Source: Phytopythium helicoides
Lineage: Eukaryota; Oomycota; Peronosporomycetes; Pythiales; Pythiaceae
DNA: 64,000 nt
Assembly (NCBI GenBank): GCA_024867545.1
Contig: JANFNE010000027.1
Coordinates: 186,001-250,000 of the forward strand
Reading direction: 5' to 3'
The translations under genes were made by a program, and so were the position numbers. A model generated the notes under the pieces. The model did not search any database. It saw nothing but the letters and a program-made list of their open reading frames with translations, and had not been told where the DNA came from. Shown here piece by piece: positions 10,379-22,015 of this stretch (positions within the stretch are counted from its first letter, which is position 1; the number at the start of each line of letters is the position of its first letter).

Positions 10379-12891
10379 TTTTCGGCTGAGCAATTCGATA
10401 CAAGGCGAGCAAATGGGGGACGCCAAGCAAGCATTGCACACGCTTTTGGTCTCGCCAAATTTCGCGGCTGCCTATCATATGATATAGGCATTTATTTCGC
10501 GGCTTCAAGTGTAGCGCCAATTACTCGCGCCGCGTGGCCCCGCCATGCGCTACAGTCCGACCAAACTGTCAAAATGTCCCGCTCTTGGTGTACATGCACC
10601 AATCAATAGTGTACACGTAAAAGCTGGCTGGTGGTCAGAGGCGAAAGGAGGCGAGCCTCGAGATCTCCGCACCGATGACCGCCCACGAGATGTGATGAAC
10701 GCGGCGGCGTGAGCCATGGCGGTACGCCCTATGGCGGCGCTACTCACGCGCAGCGCTGAGCACGATCGCGTACGCGAGCCTTCCGCGCTGCGAAAGAGCC
10801 GACCACCCCCAGCTGAGCGCCTGACTGCGTCGTGAGTTTCGAAGCGGCGAGGCGTTCGGCCGCCACAACCGAGCCGACTGTTGCACTGCAGCTTACAGTC
10901 GTGCATTGTAGCGGACGAGTTGCGACCACTGCTGCGATGGTATATGACACTTTGTGCTGCGGAGCTGTGCGGGTGTGCATGCACGAGCTGCTTGAAGTGT
11001 CTTTGCGGCCCAGCTGGCTGAGCGTTTGTGGGCGCATAGGGGGTCGGACCTCACCACAGTTGCACCTCTCGTTGTACCGTAGATGTCATATATACAAATT
11101 CCAAGACACTCGATGCCCACGAAGGGGCGCGAGTGGACCACTTCTAGCAAGTAGCCCATCTCCCCTGGCGCGTGCGCAGACGGGACGCCCCGATCATTTC
11201 GCGTTGAGAATGCGCGTGGTTTGTGGCTCCGCAGGCGCCGGCGCGCACAATCGAACACTTGGCGGTCCATTCATTGCGTCGGAAAATCTACGGTACGGAC
11301 TCGCAAACGGAGACTGCAGTTGCGGTTGTCATGGCTACAGCGGCACCGGCTCGGGGCCGAGAGTGGCCACGTACGGAGCGACTTGGGGATGCGCTCGCCG
11401 GAGGATCGCGGGCGGGTGGCGATGTTGAAGCTGTTGGAGAGGCCGCTCGAACCGGATGCCTGCACGGCTCGTGGCTCTCGGAGCGCTGCAGCTCGCTCTC
11501 TCCCTGTTGAGATGGTGGGCAGCTCGTCCATCTATCAGCAAAAGATGCGGGGGAGTCGCTGTGCACGATGGGCTTCTATGCTCCGCGGGCTCGGGGCGTG
11601 AAGCGCTTTACTCGAGTTGGCTGTGCAAGCAGCTCCTGGGCGTGAGCACAGAGCCGCGACCACCAAGCCACTGCAGCTGTCTCGACTGCCTCGCAGCTGA
11701 CACCCGTGAGGATGTTTCGCAAGCGAATTGCAGCCGACCGCTTCTGGTGATGTCGATGCTCGAGCCTGCAAGCCCACAAGCGCAAACACAGCTCGAGATA
11801 CAACCAATGGTCTTGGAAGCCATGGTAGACATTGTATTGTTCCCGGCTGCACTGTCCATCGTGGCACCGTACAGTCGGCGCAGAGATTCGCCGCGATGTG
11901 TACGCGGCGTGGCGGAGACTCGCCCTGGTAAGCATTCCCATCACGCGGTGCAGTGTAGAGGACGGATCGGACCATCTGCACAGATGCATAGCCGGTCACC
12001 CCGAGAGCGGCGAGCCAAGCAACTCGCCGGGCTGTCGCAGGCCTTTCGTTTGTGGCGACCGACCACTGAAGCTGCCCGCCGCTGACGTTGAAGTGCGGCC
12101 CAGCCAGCTTACGGTCCACCTCTAACATCCGGAGCGCACCGAGTGGTCGGATCGAGGTGATCAACGCGCCCATGCGTCGTTGAAGTGTCCTGCAACCAAG
12201 GTGTTCCATTCGAACGAGCGGGTGTTTCGTGCCAGACAGGCACTTGACTCCGGTGCGGAGACCGACGAGCCCACGAACAGAGCACAAAATGACGCCGCCT
12301 GTCAGACAATGCCTCCGACGCCGAACGCCTCTCCATTCTGTACATCCGTCGGCATCGCCTGTTCTGACCGAGCGAGCGGACTACGGCAGCTCTGAAAAGC
12401 TTACCAAGGCCAACACCGGCTTCGTCATCCTGGCGCTATGGACTGCCTTTCGGCGATGCGGACGTGTCTGCGGCTGCAAATGTGAAGGTGTACTCTACGC
12501 AGTCGAGGCGTCGCGAGGTAGCGCTCGTGGCTCTCGACACGCGGTGAAAAATAAATGCCTGGTCGCCCCGAGCCAGGCTGAAGGACATCCGGTGCACATC
12601 GAGTCGCTCGAACCGGAGGTACAGGACGCATCACCCGACCGAGCTCGGCTGGCCACGCTTTGATCGCCCGTGGATAGGTGCACCTTGCTCCGGACCGTAC
12701 GTCGGTCGGAGGGTCAAGCCCCGTTTAACACCCGCCGCGTCTATGGGCCGGTCGCAAAAATACGCGAGGCATTACTCGCGCCGTTGATGCATGGTGTTGA
12801 AGTGGTCGAGCTCCCTCACACCCTCGACAGGCCTAGAAGCTCTTCAGATCTCTCCAGCATGAAGCTGCAATCACATTCTTGTCAGCTCCAG
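10379..12891. other. 2.5-kb gene-poor stretch
   Basis: GC-rich sequence with many overlapping moderate open frames on both strands (up to 250 codons), none with a domain, coherent composition or a paralogue. The equal openness of several frames fits chance at high GC. A relic too decayed to identify is possible. Scattered GTACCGTA half-sites are the only structure noticed. Confidence 0.45.
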
Positions 12892-15174
12892 TCACTTGCT
12901 CGGAGAATTTCCGACTTGGGATTTCGAGCACATGATACTCTTGTCGCAGGCCAGGAACCAGAGGCACGACCGTCCCGAGTACACCGCATTCGTGACCGGA
13001 TCCACGCGCCAACGCACTATCAGCACATTAAACGTCCGCACAAACGCCGCCGGAAGAACCTTCCCGGATAGCAAAAGCAACACCGATGGCGCACGGTACA
13101 CATAGTCGCCGTACTGGAGGAAACCCGCGAGCAGCATTGCTTCGACGCTCGAGCACCGGTGGGTTTTGTACGAGACGTACGCAAAGTCGTCGCAGTCGCT
13201 GAAGAAGTGCGAGAATCTCGACCCAAGACAGTGCCGCTCGAAGCTTGTGAGATCGCTAGACTCTTGCCAGCTCTGCACGCTGTCATTCGGTAGTGTCTCG
13301 ACCCAGACGATTCCTGCAGGAGCAGTCTGACGACAACCATTGGTTGCCATCAAAACTTGACGCTGGCTCGGGAACAGCTGGGCCGTGTCGTGCACGACGT
13401 TCTGACGCCCAAGACAGCACCTTCCGTTCACGAGATGTGCGATGAGCTCGACCAGTGCAGGAATACTCGCCAGTAGCAGTGATACGACCAAGGCGACGAC
13501 GCTGATGTTGACTGTGAACACGATACACGAGTCACTCAGTCCACAATACTTCGCACCACGAGCCGACGTCTTCCGAAGTAGCTCTCCATTTTTCTCCATG
13601 ATACTCGAGATTGAAGTCAGGCGCAGCTGGTACAACACCATGCTAGCGATAACGGCGGACACGACCTGAACAACCTCCCAAGTCAGACGAAAGTGCCGAT
13701 GCAGTCGTTGCTCACCCAATCGTGCCTTCAAAATGTTGATGAATGAGTAGGAGAATACGAACAGACACATGACGAGGTTGCCGATGCTCTCGACCGTCAG
13801 AGTTCCTGTCGTCAGTCCGAGGTAGTACAGGTCTGAGTAGTAGAGAAGATGATAGATAATCTCCGCCAGGTAGACGAGCTGCATCTGTCCGATCTGGCAT
13901 CGGTATGCCCAGATTTGGGTTAGCAGCACGGATCGTTTGTGGGACATTGTTTGATGTAGGGTCACCCACCCCATGAAGAGAATTTGAGCAGCAACGACAG
14001 CTGGTAACGAATCTATCTCTTCTTTGTCAGCGTACCGAAGACGAAATGAATTCACAGCGTTCCCGAATCGGTTTGGCGTGACAGGGTCGATCCACGTTAC
14101 GTACTCCCAAAGTGAATTATAGATATTGCGAACGCACACACCTTGAGCAGAGCAAACCGGCACATCATCAGCTGTCTGGATCATCAATCCGTAGTTCAGC
14201 CAGTGAGGGTCCACCTCACAGTCTTCTTCAATATAAACACCAGTCGTGTTCACAACACGCACACGACATCCTCCATAGTAAGCTCTCAACATTTGTTGTG
14301 TTACTGTCGTCGCAGGATACATGGTATTGGCAGCCGCAACCTTGGTCGTGACGTCTCCAAGACTACTTCGGAAAGAGTACGGGAACAATCTCACGAGATC
14401 CGGTACCACCTGCCACCAAGTCTGTTCCGTAGGTCTCGAGAGCCAACTTCTCACCGACGAGACCATCGTTCGACACCTCACCTCGACACTCCGTGTATTC
14501 GGGGAAGATGGACAAGTCCGCTGCAGGGATCACTGTCGTGTCCGATGCCATGGCGTCGTCTCAAGTCGAAACACACGTGAGTGTGAGTCGAGTACCCATC
14601 GAGTGGGACAGTCCTCGACGGTCTCGAGCGCGTTTTCCACCTCCTTCAACACTTGAGGAGCAACTGACAGTCCGAGCACGTCAATTACATTCAAGATCTC
14701 ACGCGGAGTTCCAGATATCATTACTGAGTGAGATTCCCAATCGTCAACCCCACTCATACAGATAGACGTCTCGCTGGCTTCGATACGCGCAGCTAAGCTC
14801 TGAGCATCCGCGCTGAGCACACTGAAATTGTACTCCTCCAGCGGAAAAAGACTCTCGTACTCGGGCTTGCTCAATAACAGCTTCCCCTGGAAGCGCGCAA
14901 GCTTTACCATCACTTCAAGGCAGCCAATGTTGCATCCCGGACAACCACCGCGCATGAGCGGATCCATCTCCATGAATGCGAAGTAGCTGTCATCGGTTCC
15001 AATCAGCACGGTTCCAGCGTTCAAATATCGTGTCTGTACCAGGAAGAAGAGTAGTGCGAGTGGAGCAAGCACCATTCGACCAAGCAGAGCTATGGAAGCT
15101 AGCATTGTCGCCGGTCTCATTTTTGAGAGCCTGCGTCGCTCGGTCCCGATCATGTTTGCGGCAACAGTTTTCAT
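12892..15174 (-). CDS. Multispan membrane protein, array copy A (frame-disrupted)
   Basis: Copy A of a four-member family of unknown function. Start ATG 15174 gives one N-terminal membrane helix (ALLGRMVLAPLALLFFLV), then the family signature YFAFMEMDPxMRGGC. A roughly 350-residue Cys-containing lumenal or extracellular region follows, then about five helices around MGWVTLHQTMSHKRS and SFINILKARLGEQ, and a C-terminal hydrophobic segment. Relative to copy B the frame is lost by a 1-bp deletion near 14560 and regained by a 1-bp insertion near 14410, leaving a TGA at 14530. Both outer parts share one frame, so splicing out 14410-14590 is an alternative. The C-terminal 20 residues differ from those of the other copies. 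Confidence 0.7.
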
Positions 15175-15686
15175 CTTCGCTCACTGGAAACAAATACACG
15201 GGAGGTTTGTTCGTCCAAAGTATCGGGTGAAGGAGTTGTCGAACAAAATGCCGTGGAACAAGCGTCCTTGAGTCGTTGTTGGTAATTGACGCCTATTTTA
15301 GTTGTTGTATTCGTGTCCTTTACTTTGAGCTTGCTCGCAAGTATACGGTAAGTCCGATCTCCGACCCAACGACAAATTAATGCGGACAGTTGACGTTGAG
15401 TCTGGGTGTGAAGCGTCCCTTATCAACCTTCATTGTGGCTTGTCTGAAGGAGAGGACTCAAACTTCCGATAAGAACGAGGGATCAGTGGTTATATTTAGC
15501 GAAGATTGTGGGATGATTCGCTGCAGCAGCAGTTAAGATTCAATCGAGTTATGGACCATGGATGACTCATGGTCCATGATACATGGAGAATCACTACTAC
15601 TATATAGGAGGCTGGCGCATCCCAGCATGAAAACGGTTGTCAATCAAAACGCCGCCGACTAAGACATCCAGAGTCGGAAAATGCGT
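15175..15686. other. Spacer between array copies A and B
   Basis: About 0.5 kb, more AT-rich than the genes. It contains an imperfect inverted ATGGACCATGGATGACTCATGGTCCAT-like region around 15551-15577 (arms ATGGACCATG and CATGGTCCAT). No gene seen. Confidence 0.45.
15551..15577. repeat. Short inverted repeat in array spacer
   Basis: Arms ATGGACCATG and CATGGTCCAT are perfect reverse complements separated by a few bases, able to form a small hairpin upstream of copy A. Confidence 0.5.
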
Positions 15687-17897
15687 CTACGTCTGACGTG
15701 TTGATCTTTTAGAATTCTCTTCATACACTAAGTACCAGCGGCACGACCGTCCCGAGTACACCGCATTCGTGACCGGATCCACGCGCCAACGCACTATCAG
15801 CACATTAAACGTCCGCACAAACGCCGCCGGAAGAACCTTCCCGGATAGCAAAAGCAACACCGACGGCGCACGGTACACATAGTCGCCGTACTGGAGGAAA
15901 CCCGCGAGCAGCATTGCTTCGACGCTCGAGCACCGGTGGGTTTTGTACGAGACGTACGCAAAGTCGTCGCAGTCGCTGAAGAAGTGCGAGAATCTCGACC
16001 CAAGACAGTGCCGCTCGAAGCTTGTGAGATCGCTAGACTCTTGCCAGCTCTGCACGCTGTCATTCGGTAGTGTCTCGACCCAGACGATTCCTGCAGGAGC
16101 AGTCTGACGACAACCATTGGTTGCCATCAAAACTTGACGCTGGCTCGGGAACAGCTGGGCCGTGTCGTGCACGACGTTCTGACGCCCAAGACAGCACCTT
16201 CCGTTCACGAGATGTGCGATGAGCTCGACCAGTGCAGGAATACTCGCCAGTAGCAGTGATACGACCAAGGCGACGACGCTGATGTTGACTGTGAACACGA
16301 TACACGAGTCACTCAGTCCACAATACTTCGCACCACGAGCCGACGTCTTCCGAAGTAGCTCTCCATTTTTCTCCATGATACTCGAGATTGAAGTCAAGCG
16401 CAGCTGGTACAACACCACGCTAGCGATAACGGCGGACACGACCTGAACAACCTCCCAAGTCAGACGAAAGTGCCGATGCAGTCGTTGCTCACCCAATCGT
16501 GCCTTCAAAATGTTGATGAATGAGTAGGAGAATACGAACAGACACATGACGAGGTTGCCGATGCTCTCGACCGTCAGAGTTCCTGTCGTCAGTCCGAGGT
16601 AGTACAGGTCTGAGTAGTAGAGAAGATGATAGATAATCTCCGCCAGGTAGACGAGCTGCATCTGTCCGATCTGGCATCGGTACGCCCAGATTTGGGTTAG
16701 CAGCACGGATCGTTTGTGGGACATTGTTTGATGTAGGGTCACCCACCCCATGAAGAGAATTTGAGCAACGACGACAGCTGGTAACGAATCTATCTCTTCT
16801 TTGTCAGCGTACCGAAGGCGAAATGAATTCACAGCGCTACCGAATCGGTTTGGAGTGACAGGGTCGGTCCACGTCACAAACTCCCAAAGCGAATTATAGA
16901 TATTGCGAACGCGCACACCTTGAGCAGAGCACACCGGCAAGTCGTCCGCCGTCTGGATCATCAATCCGTAGTTCAGCCAGTGAGAATCCACCTCACAGTC
17001 TTCTTCAATATAAACACCCGTCGTGTTCACAACACGCACGCGACATCCTCCATAGTACGCTCTCAACATTTGTTGAGTGACTGTCGTCGCAGGATACATG
17101 GTGTTAGCAGCCGCAACCTTGGTCGTGACGTCTCCGAGACTGCTTCGGAAAGAATACGGAAACAATCTCACGAGATCCGGTACCACCGCCACCAAGTCTG
17201 TTCCGTGGGTCTCGAGAGCCAATTTCTCACCGACGAGACCATCGTTCGACACCTCACCTCGACACTCCGTGTATTCAGGGAAGATGGATAAATCTGCAGC
17301 AGCGATCTCCGCCGTGTTAGCTGATGAAACACTGGCTTGGAATCGAAACACACGTGAGTGTGAGTCGAGTACCCATCGAGTGGGACAGTCATCGACGGTC
17401 TCGAGCGCGTTCTCCACCTCCTTCAGCACTTGAGGAGCAACTGACAGTCCGAGCACGCGGACTGCATCCAAAATCTCTCGTGGCGTCCCAGATATCAGCA
17501 CTGCGCGAGATCCCCATTCATCGATTCCGCTCATACAGGTTGAGGTCTCACTGGCTTCGATACGTGCTGCTAAACTCTGAGCATCCGCGCTGAGCACGCT
17601 GAAATTGTACTCCTCCAACGGAAAAAGACTCTCGTACTCGGGCTTGCTCAATAACAGCTTCCCCTGGAAGCGCGTAAGCTTTACCATCACTTCGAGGCAG
17701 CCAATGTTGCATCCCGGACAACCACCGCGCATGAGCGGATCCATCTCCATGAATGCGAAGTAGCTGTCATCGGTTCCAATCAGCACGGTTCCAGCGTTCA
17801 AATACCGTGTCTGAACCAGGAAGAAGAGTAGTGCGAGTGGAGCAAGCACCATTCGACCCAGCAGAGCTATGGATGCTAGCAGTGCCACTGGTCTCAT
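15687..17897 (-). CDS. Multispan membrane protein, array copy B (intact)
   Basis: The only uninterrupted member of the array: 736 residues from ATG 17897 (MRPVALLAS); the frame extends 57 codons further without another ATG. Order: N-terminal helix (about 5-30), the motif DSYFAFMEMDPLMRGGC with CPGCNIGC, a long region with about eight conserved cysteines and an NTTG sequon, then six or so helices between about residues 375 and 590. It ends with a cytoplasm-like loop (SFERHCLGSRF) and a last hydrophobic pair. No transporter or receptor signature is recognised, so function is unknown. Membrane topology suggests a surface or endomembrane protein. It differs from copy A by few substitutions in the C-terminal two thirds. 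Confidence 0.85.
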   Translation of the reverse strand: MRPVALLASIALLGRMVLAPLALLFFLVQTRYLNAGTVLIGTDDSYFAFMEMDPLMRGGCPGCNIGCLEVMVKLTRFQGKLLLSKPEYESLFPLEEYNFSVLSADAQSLAARIEASETSTCMSGIDEWGSRAVLISGTPREILDAVRVLGLSVAPQVLKEVENALETVDDCPTRWVLDSHSRVFRFQASVSSANTAEIAAADLSIFPEYTECRGEVSNDGLVGEKLALETHGTDLVAVVPDLVRLFPYSFRSSLGDVTTKVAAANTMYPATTVTQQMLRAYYGGCRVRVVNTTGVYIEEDCEVDSHWLNYGLMIQTADDLPVCSAQGVRVRNIYNSLWEFVTWTDPVTPNRFGSAVNSFRLRYADKEEIDSLPAVVVAQILFMGWVTLHQTMSHKRSVLLTQIWAYRCQIGQMQLVYLAEIIYHLLYYSDLYYLGLTTGTLTVESIGNLVMCLFVFSYSFINILKARLGEQRLHRHFRLTWEVVQVVSAVIASVVLYQLRLTSISSIMEKNGELLRKTSARGAKYCGLSDSCIVFTVNISVVALVVSLLLASIPALVELIAHLVNGRCCLGRQNVVHDTAQLFPSQRQVLMATNGCRQTAPAGIVWVETLPNDSVQSWQESSDLTSFERHCLGSRFSHFFSDCDDFAYVSYKTHRCSSVEAMLLAGFLQYGDYVYRAPSVLLLLSGKVLPAAFVRTFNVLIVRWRVDPVTNAVYSGRSCRWYLVYEENSKRSTRQT

Positions 17898-18175
17898 TTT
17901 TGAGAGCCGGCGTCGCTCGGTGCTTACCAAGTTGATGACAACAATCCTCAACTCGGTAGCTTGATGAAAATCAGTCCGCAATCGACGAGTTGATCTTGAG
18001 CGTGAGTGTTGTCGACTGAAATAGCCCTCCAAACGACTTGAAGGACGCGTTGATAAAAAAGTGATCAAGAAACTTCGAACCGCACGGTAAACGCTGGCCA
18101 GCGACCTCAGGGTATTTGCAGATTTTGATCAGCAAATCTGTAACAGTCACCACGCCTACGCGAAAATACTCAGTA

Positions 18176-20396
18176 TCATGCCCTTCCCATCTTGTTTTCG
18201 TACACTAAGTACCAGCGACACGACCGTCCCGAGTACACCGCATTCGTGACCGGATCCACCCGCCAACGCACTACCAACACATTAAACGTCCGCACAAACG
18301 CCGCCGGAAGAACCTTCCCGGATAACAAAAGCAACACCGACGGCGCACGGTACACATAGTCGCCGTACTGGAGGAAACCCGCGAGTAGCATTGCTTCGAC
18401 GCTCGAGCACCGGTGGGTTTTGTACGAGACGTACGCAAAGTCGTCGCAGTCGCTGAACAAGTGCGAGAATCTCGACCCAAGACAGTGCCGCTCGAAGCTT
18501 GTGAGATCGCTAGACTGTTGCCAGCTCTGCACGCTGTCATTCGGTATTGTCTCGACCCGGACGATTCCTGCAGGAGCAGTGTGATGACAACCATTGGTTG
18601 CCACCAAAACTCGACGCTGGCTCGGGAACAACTGGACCGTGTCGTGCACGACGTTCTGACGCCCAAGACACCACCTCCCGCTCACGAAATGTGCGATGAG
18701 CTCAACCAGTGCAGGAATACTTGCCAGTAGCAGTGATACGACCAAGGCGACGACGCTGATGTTGACTGTGAACACGATACACGAGTCACTCAGTCCACAA
18801 TACTTCGCACCACGAGCCGACGTCTTCCGAAGTAGCTCTCCATTTTTCTCCATGATACTCGAGATTGAAGTCAGGCGCAGCCGGTACAACACCACGCTAG
18901 CGATAACGGCGGACACGATCTGAACAACCTCCCAAGTCAGACGAAAGTGCCGATGCAGTCGTTGCTCACCCAATCGTGCCTTCAAAATGTTGATGAATGA
19001 GTAGGAGAATACGAACAGACACATGACGAGGTTGCCTATGCTCTCGACCGTCAGAGTTCCCGTCGTCAGTCCGAGGTAGTACAGGTCTGAGTAGTAGAGA
19101 AGATGATAGATAATCTCCGCCAGGTACACGAGCTGCATCTGTCCGATCTGGCATCGGTACGCCCAGATTTGGGTTAGCAGCACGGATCGTTTGTGGGACA
19201 TTGTTTGATGTAGGGTCACCCACCCCATGAAGAGAATCTGTGCAGCAACTACAGCTGGTAAAACACCCAACGGGACCTTGTCTGCATATCGAAGACGAAA
19301 CGTATTGATGATTGCTGGATAACGGTTTGGTGTAGCCGGATCGGTCCACGTCACAAACTCCCAAAGCGAGTTGTAGTTGTTACGGACGCACACACCTTGA
19401 GCAGAGCACACCGGCAAATCGTCCGCCGTCTGGATCATCAATCCGTAGTTCAGCCAGTGAGGATCCACCTCACAGTCTTCTTCAATATAAACACCCGTCG
19501 TGTTCACAACTCGCACGCGACATCCTCCATAGTACGCTCTCAACATTTGTTGAGTGACTGTCGTCGCAGGATACATGGTGTTTGCAGCCGCAACCTTGGT
19601 CGTGACGTCTCCGAGACTGCTTCGGAAAGAGTACGGGAACAATCTCACGAGATCCGGTACCACCGCCACCAAGTCTGTTCCGTGGGTCTCGAGAGCCAAT
19701 TTCTCACCGACGAGTCCATCGTTCGACACCTCACCTCGACACTCCGTGTATTCAGGGAAGATGGATAGATCTGCAGCAGGGATGGCCGAGTAGTCGAGTG
19801 AGTTGGCTGTGGATTGGAATCGGAAGACCCGCGAGTGCGTGTCAAGCACCCATCGAGTGGGACAGTCCTCGACGGTCTCGAGCGCGTTCTCCACCTCCTT
19901 CAACACTTGTGGAGCGACTGATACTCCGAGCACAGCAATCGTATCGAGCACTTGACGAGGGGTTCCTGCGACCATGGTGACACGAGACCCCCACTCGTCG
20001 ACTACCACTCATACACGTTGATGTTTCGGTCTCGTCAATTTGACGCGCAAGTTCCTTGGCGGCGTCGCTCAGTATGCTGTCGTTGACGAACTCTAGTGGG
20101 TAAAGGCTCTCGTATACTGGTTTGCTGAGCAGCAATGTGTTGGTGTAGTATGCGAGCTTGACGAATACCTCGATGCATCCAGGGTTGCAGTTGATGCATC
20201 CACCACGCATGACGGGGTCCATTTCCATGAATGCGAAGTAGCTGCCATCCGGTCCAATGAGCACACTTCCAGATGTCAGATAGCGTGTAGTTGCCAGGAA
20301 GTAGATTAGCGCAAGTGGCCCGGTCACGACGCGGCCGAGGACCGCGAGGTATGCGAGCAGCGCATCCAGCCCCAGCTTCGAGCGTCGCCGGCTCAT
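18176..20396 (-). CDS. Multispan membrane protein, array copy C (1-bp frameshift, mosaic)
   Basis: Copy C, about 739 residues if one inserted base near 20003 (GGTAGTCGAC where copy D has GGTGTCGAC) is discounted; otherwise the frame ends early. Start ATG 20396 (MSRRRSKLG). The N-terminal half (CINCNPGCIEVFVKLAYY, SANSLDYSAIP-like linker) matches plus-strand copy D. From about 19240 to the end the sequence is nearly identical to copies A and B. It therefore looks like a recombinant between two subfamilies. The membrane layout is as in copy B. Function unknown. Confidence 0.75.
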
Positions 20397-20752
20397 CTTG
20401 TTGATCGAGTCCAAGGCTGCAGTCTGCGACTCACCTCGGGGCCTTGGTCGAAATCCAGGAGTGTCGACCTGCCATGTGTCAGGCACCTCGAAGGTGTCGT
20501 CCTCGATGGAAATAGCGAGCAGCTGAGGTGTTCGCGAATACGCCCGTCGTCCAAGTACGTCAGCACCTTCCGGCGACCGTCCATGACGTCGCGCGCGTCA
20601 CGCCACGCGCGACTCGAAGAGCTCATCACCACATCACTGCATCACCAGAAGGCGCGCCACTCATCCTTGGTGCCATCGCCCTCGAGCTCTCTGCGCCGCT
20701 CACTCCGCTTCTCCCCAGTCGAACACAAGCTCTCAAAGCCCCGCAGCCATCC

Positions 20753-21758
20753 ATGACGGTCGCCATCCCCGAGGTCGACCTGTCGCGCCCCGATGCGAGC
20801 GAGCAGCTCCGCCGCGCGTGCACGGACGTGGGCTTCTTCTACCTGGTGAACCACGGCGTGGCGCCCGAGCTGCTGGCCAGCGTGTACGCGCAGATGGCGC
20901 TCTTCTTCTCGCAGCCGCTGGAGGAGAAGCGCAAGGTGCTGGCCAACGAGTACATGCGCGGCTACACGCTCATGAACGAGGAGACGCTGGACCCGGCCGT
21001 GCAGACCACGGGCGACACCAAGGAGGGCTACTACATCTGCCGCCACGTCGACCTCGGCAGCGACGAGATGCGCCTCCCGCTGCACGGACCCAACGTCTTC
21101 CCCGACGCCAAGGACTTCCCCGACTTCCAGCGCGTCATGGAGCAGTACCACGCACGCATGTGCGAGCTCGGCTTCCAGGTCGCGCGCGTCTTCGCCGAGG
21201 CCGCGGGTGCCAAGGGCTTCTTCGACGCCGACGGCATGTTCGACAAGTGCGTAGCCTCCTAGCCCTGCATTGCTCACCGTCAACTTCTAACTGTCGTCTC
21301 CTGCAGGCCGATGGCTGCGCTGCGGCTGCTGCGCTACGGTGCCGTCAAGTCCGAGATCAACGCCGGCGTGTTCGGTGCCGGCGCGCACACGGACTACGGA
21401 CTCATCACGCTGCTGTCGACGGACGCCAGCCCCGGGCCTGCAGATCTATCACAACAACGAGTGGATCGACGTGCCGCCGCGCCCCGACGCGTACGTGGTC
21501 AACATCGGCGACATGGCCGAGCGCTTCACCAACGGCGCCTTCAAGTCGACGCTGCACCGCGTCATCAACGTGACGGGCAAGGAGCGCTACTCGGTGCCCT
21601 TCTTCTACGAGCCCAACTTCACCTGCAAGGTCGAGCCCTTCCCGAGCTGCGTGAGCGACGACAACCCGGCCAAGTACCAGCCCACCACGAGCGGCGAGCA
21701 CCTCGTCGAGATGTACCGCCAGACGCACGCCGCCTTCGAGAACCACGACAAGCAGTGA
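20753..21758 (+). CDS. 2-oxoglutarate/Fe(II) oxygenase, isopenicillin-N-synthase-like
   Basis: Two exons: 20753-21246 and 21307-21758, intron 60 nt (GTGCGT..CTGCAG). The N-terminal DIOX_N domain is clear (IPEVDLSRP, GFFYLVNHGV). Exon 2 carries the jelly-roll core with iron ligands HTD (AHTDYGLITLL) and the distal His (STLHRVI), plus the 2-oxoglutarate-binding RYS motif (ERYSVPFF). An extra C in CCCC near 21430 shifts the frame between DASPG and LQIYHNN; discounting it restores a continuous protein of about 315 residues. These soluble enzymes oxidise small molecules; the substrate cannot be told from sequence. It is divergent from array copy C, with starts about 360 bp apart. Confidence 0.85.
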
Positions 21759-22015
21759 GGATCGTTAGCATTCCGTTCCGAGCTGAGGGCGACAGCAGTA
21801 GGTAGTAGCTACATCTCCAGCTCTGGAAGCTTCTCGAGCAATGCCGCAACGAACGTCAACGTCACATCTTGTCGTGTATTTATCGTGCACTCCTTGCTTC
21901 TTCCTTGCAGGTATTCCAACAGCAGTTCCCCCTTTACTTATCACCCCCACGTCGAGCTTGTCGTTCCTGCCGTCCCGCTTCCCGATGATGAGACCACAGC
22001 CGACGAACTGGTCGC

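Noticed and set aside
11535..12287. 250-codon minus frame in the gene-poor block
   Set aside because: Overlaps a 209-codon plus frame with equal openness, no domain, Arg/Ser/Pro-rich chance-like composition in GC-rich DNA.
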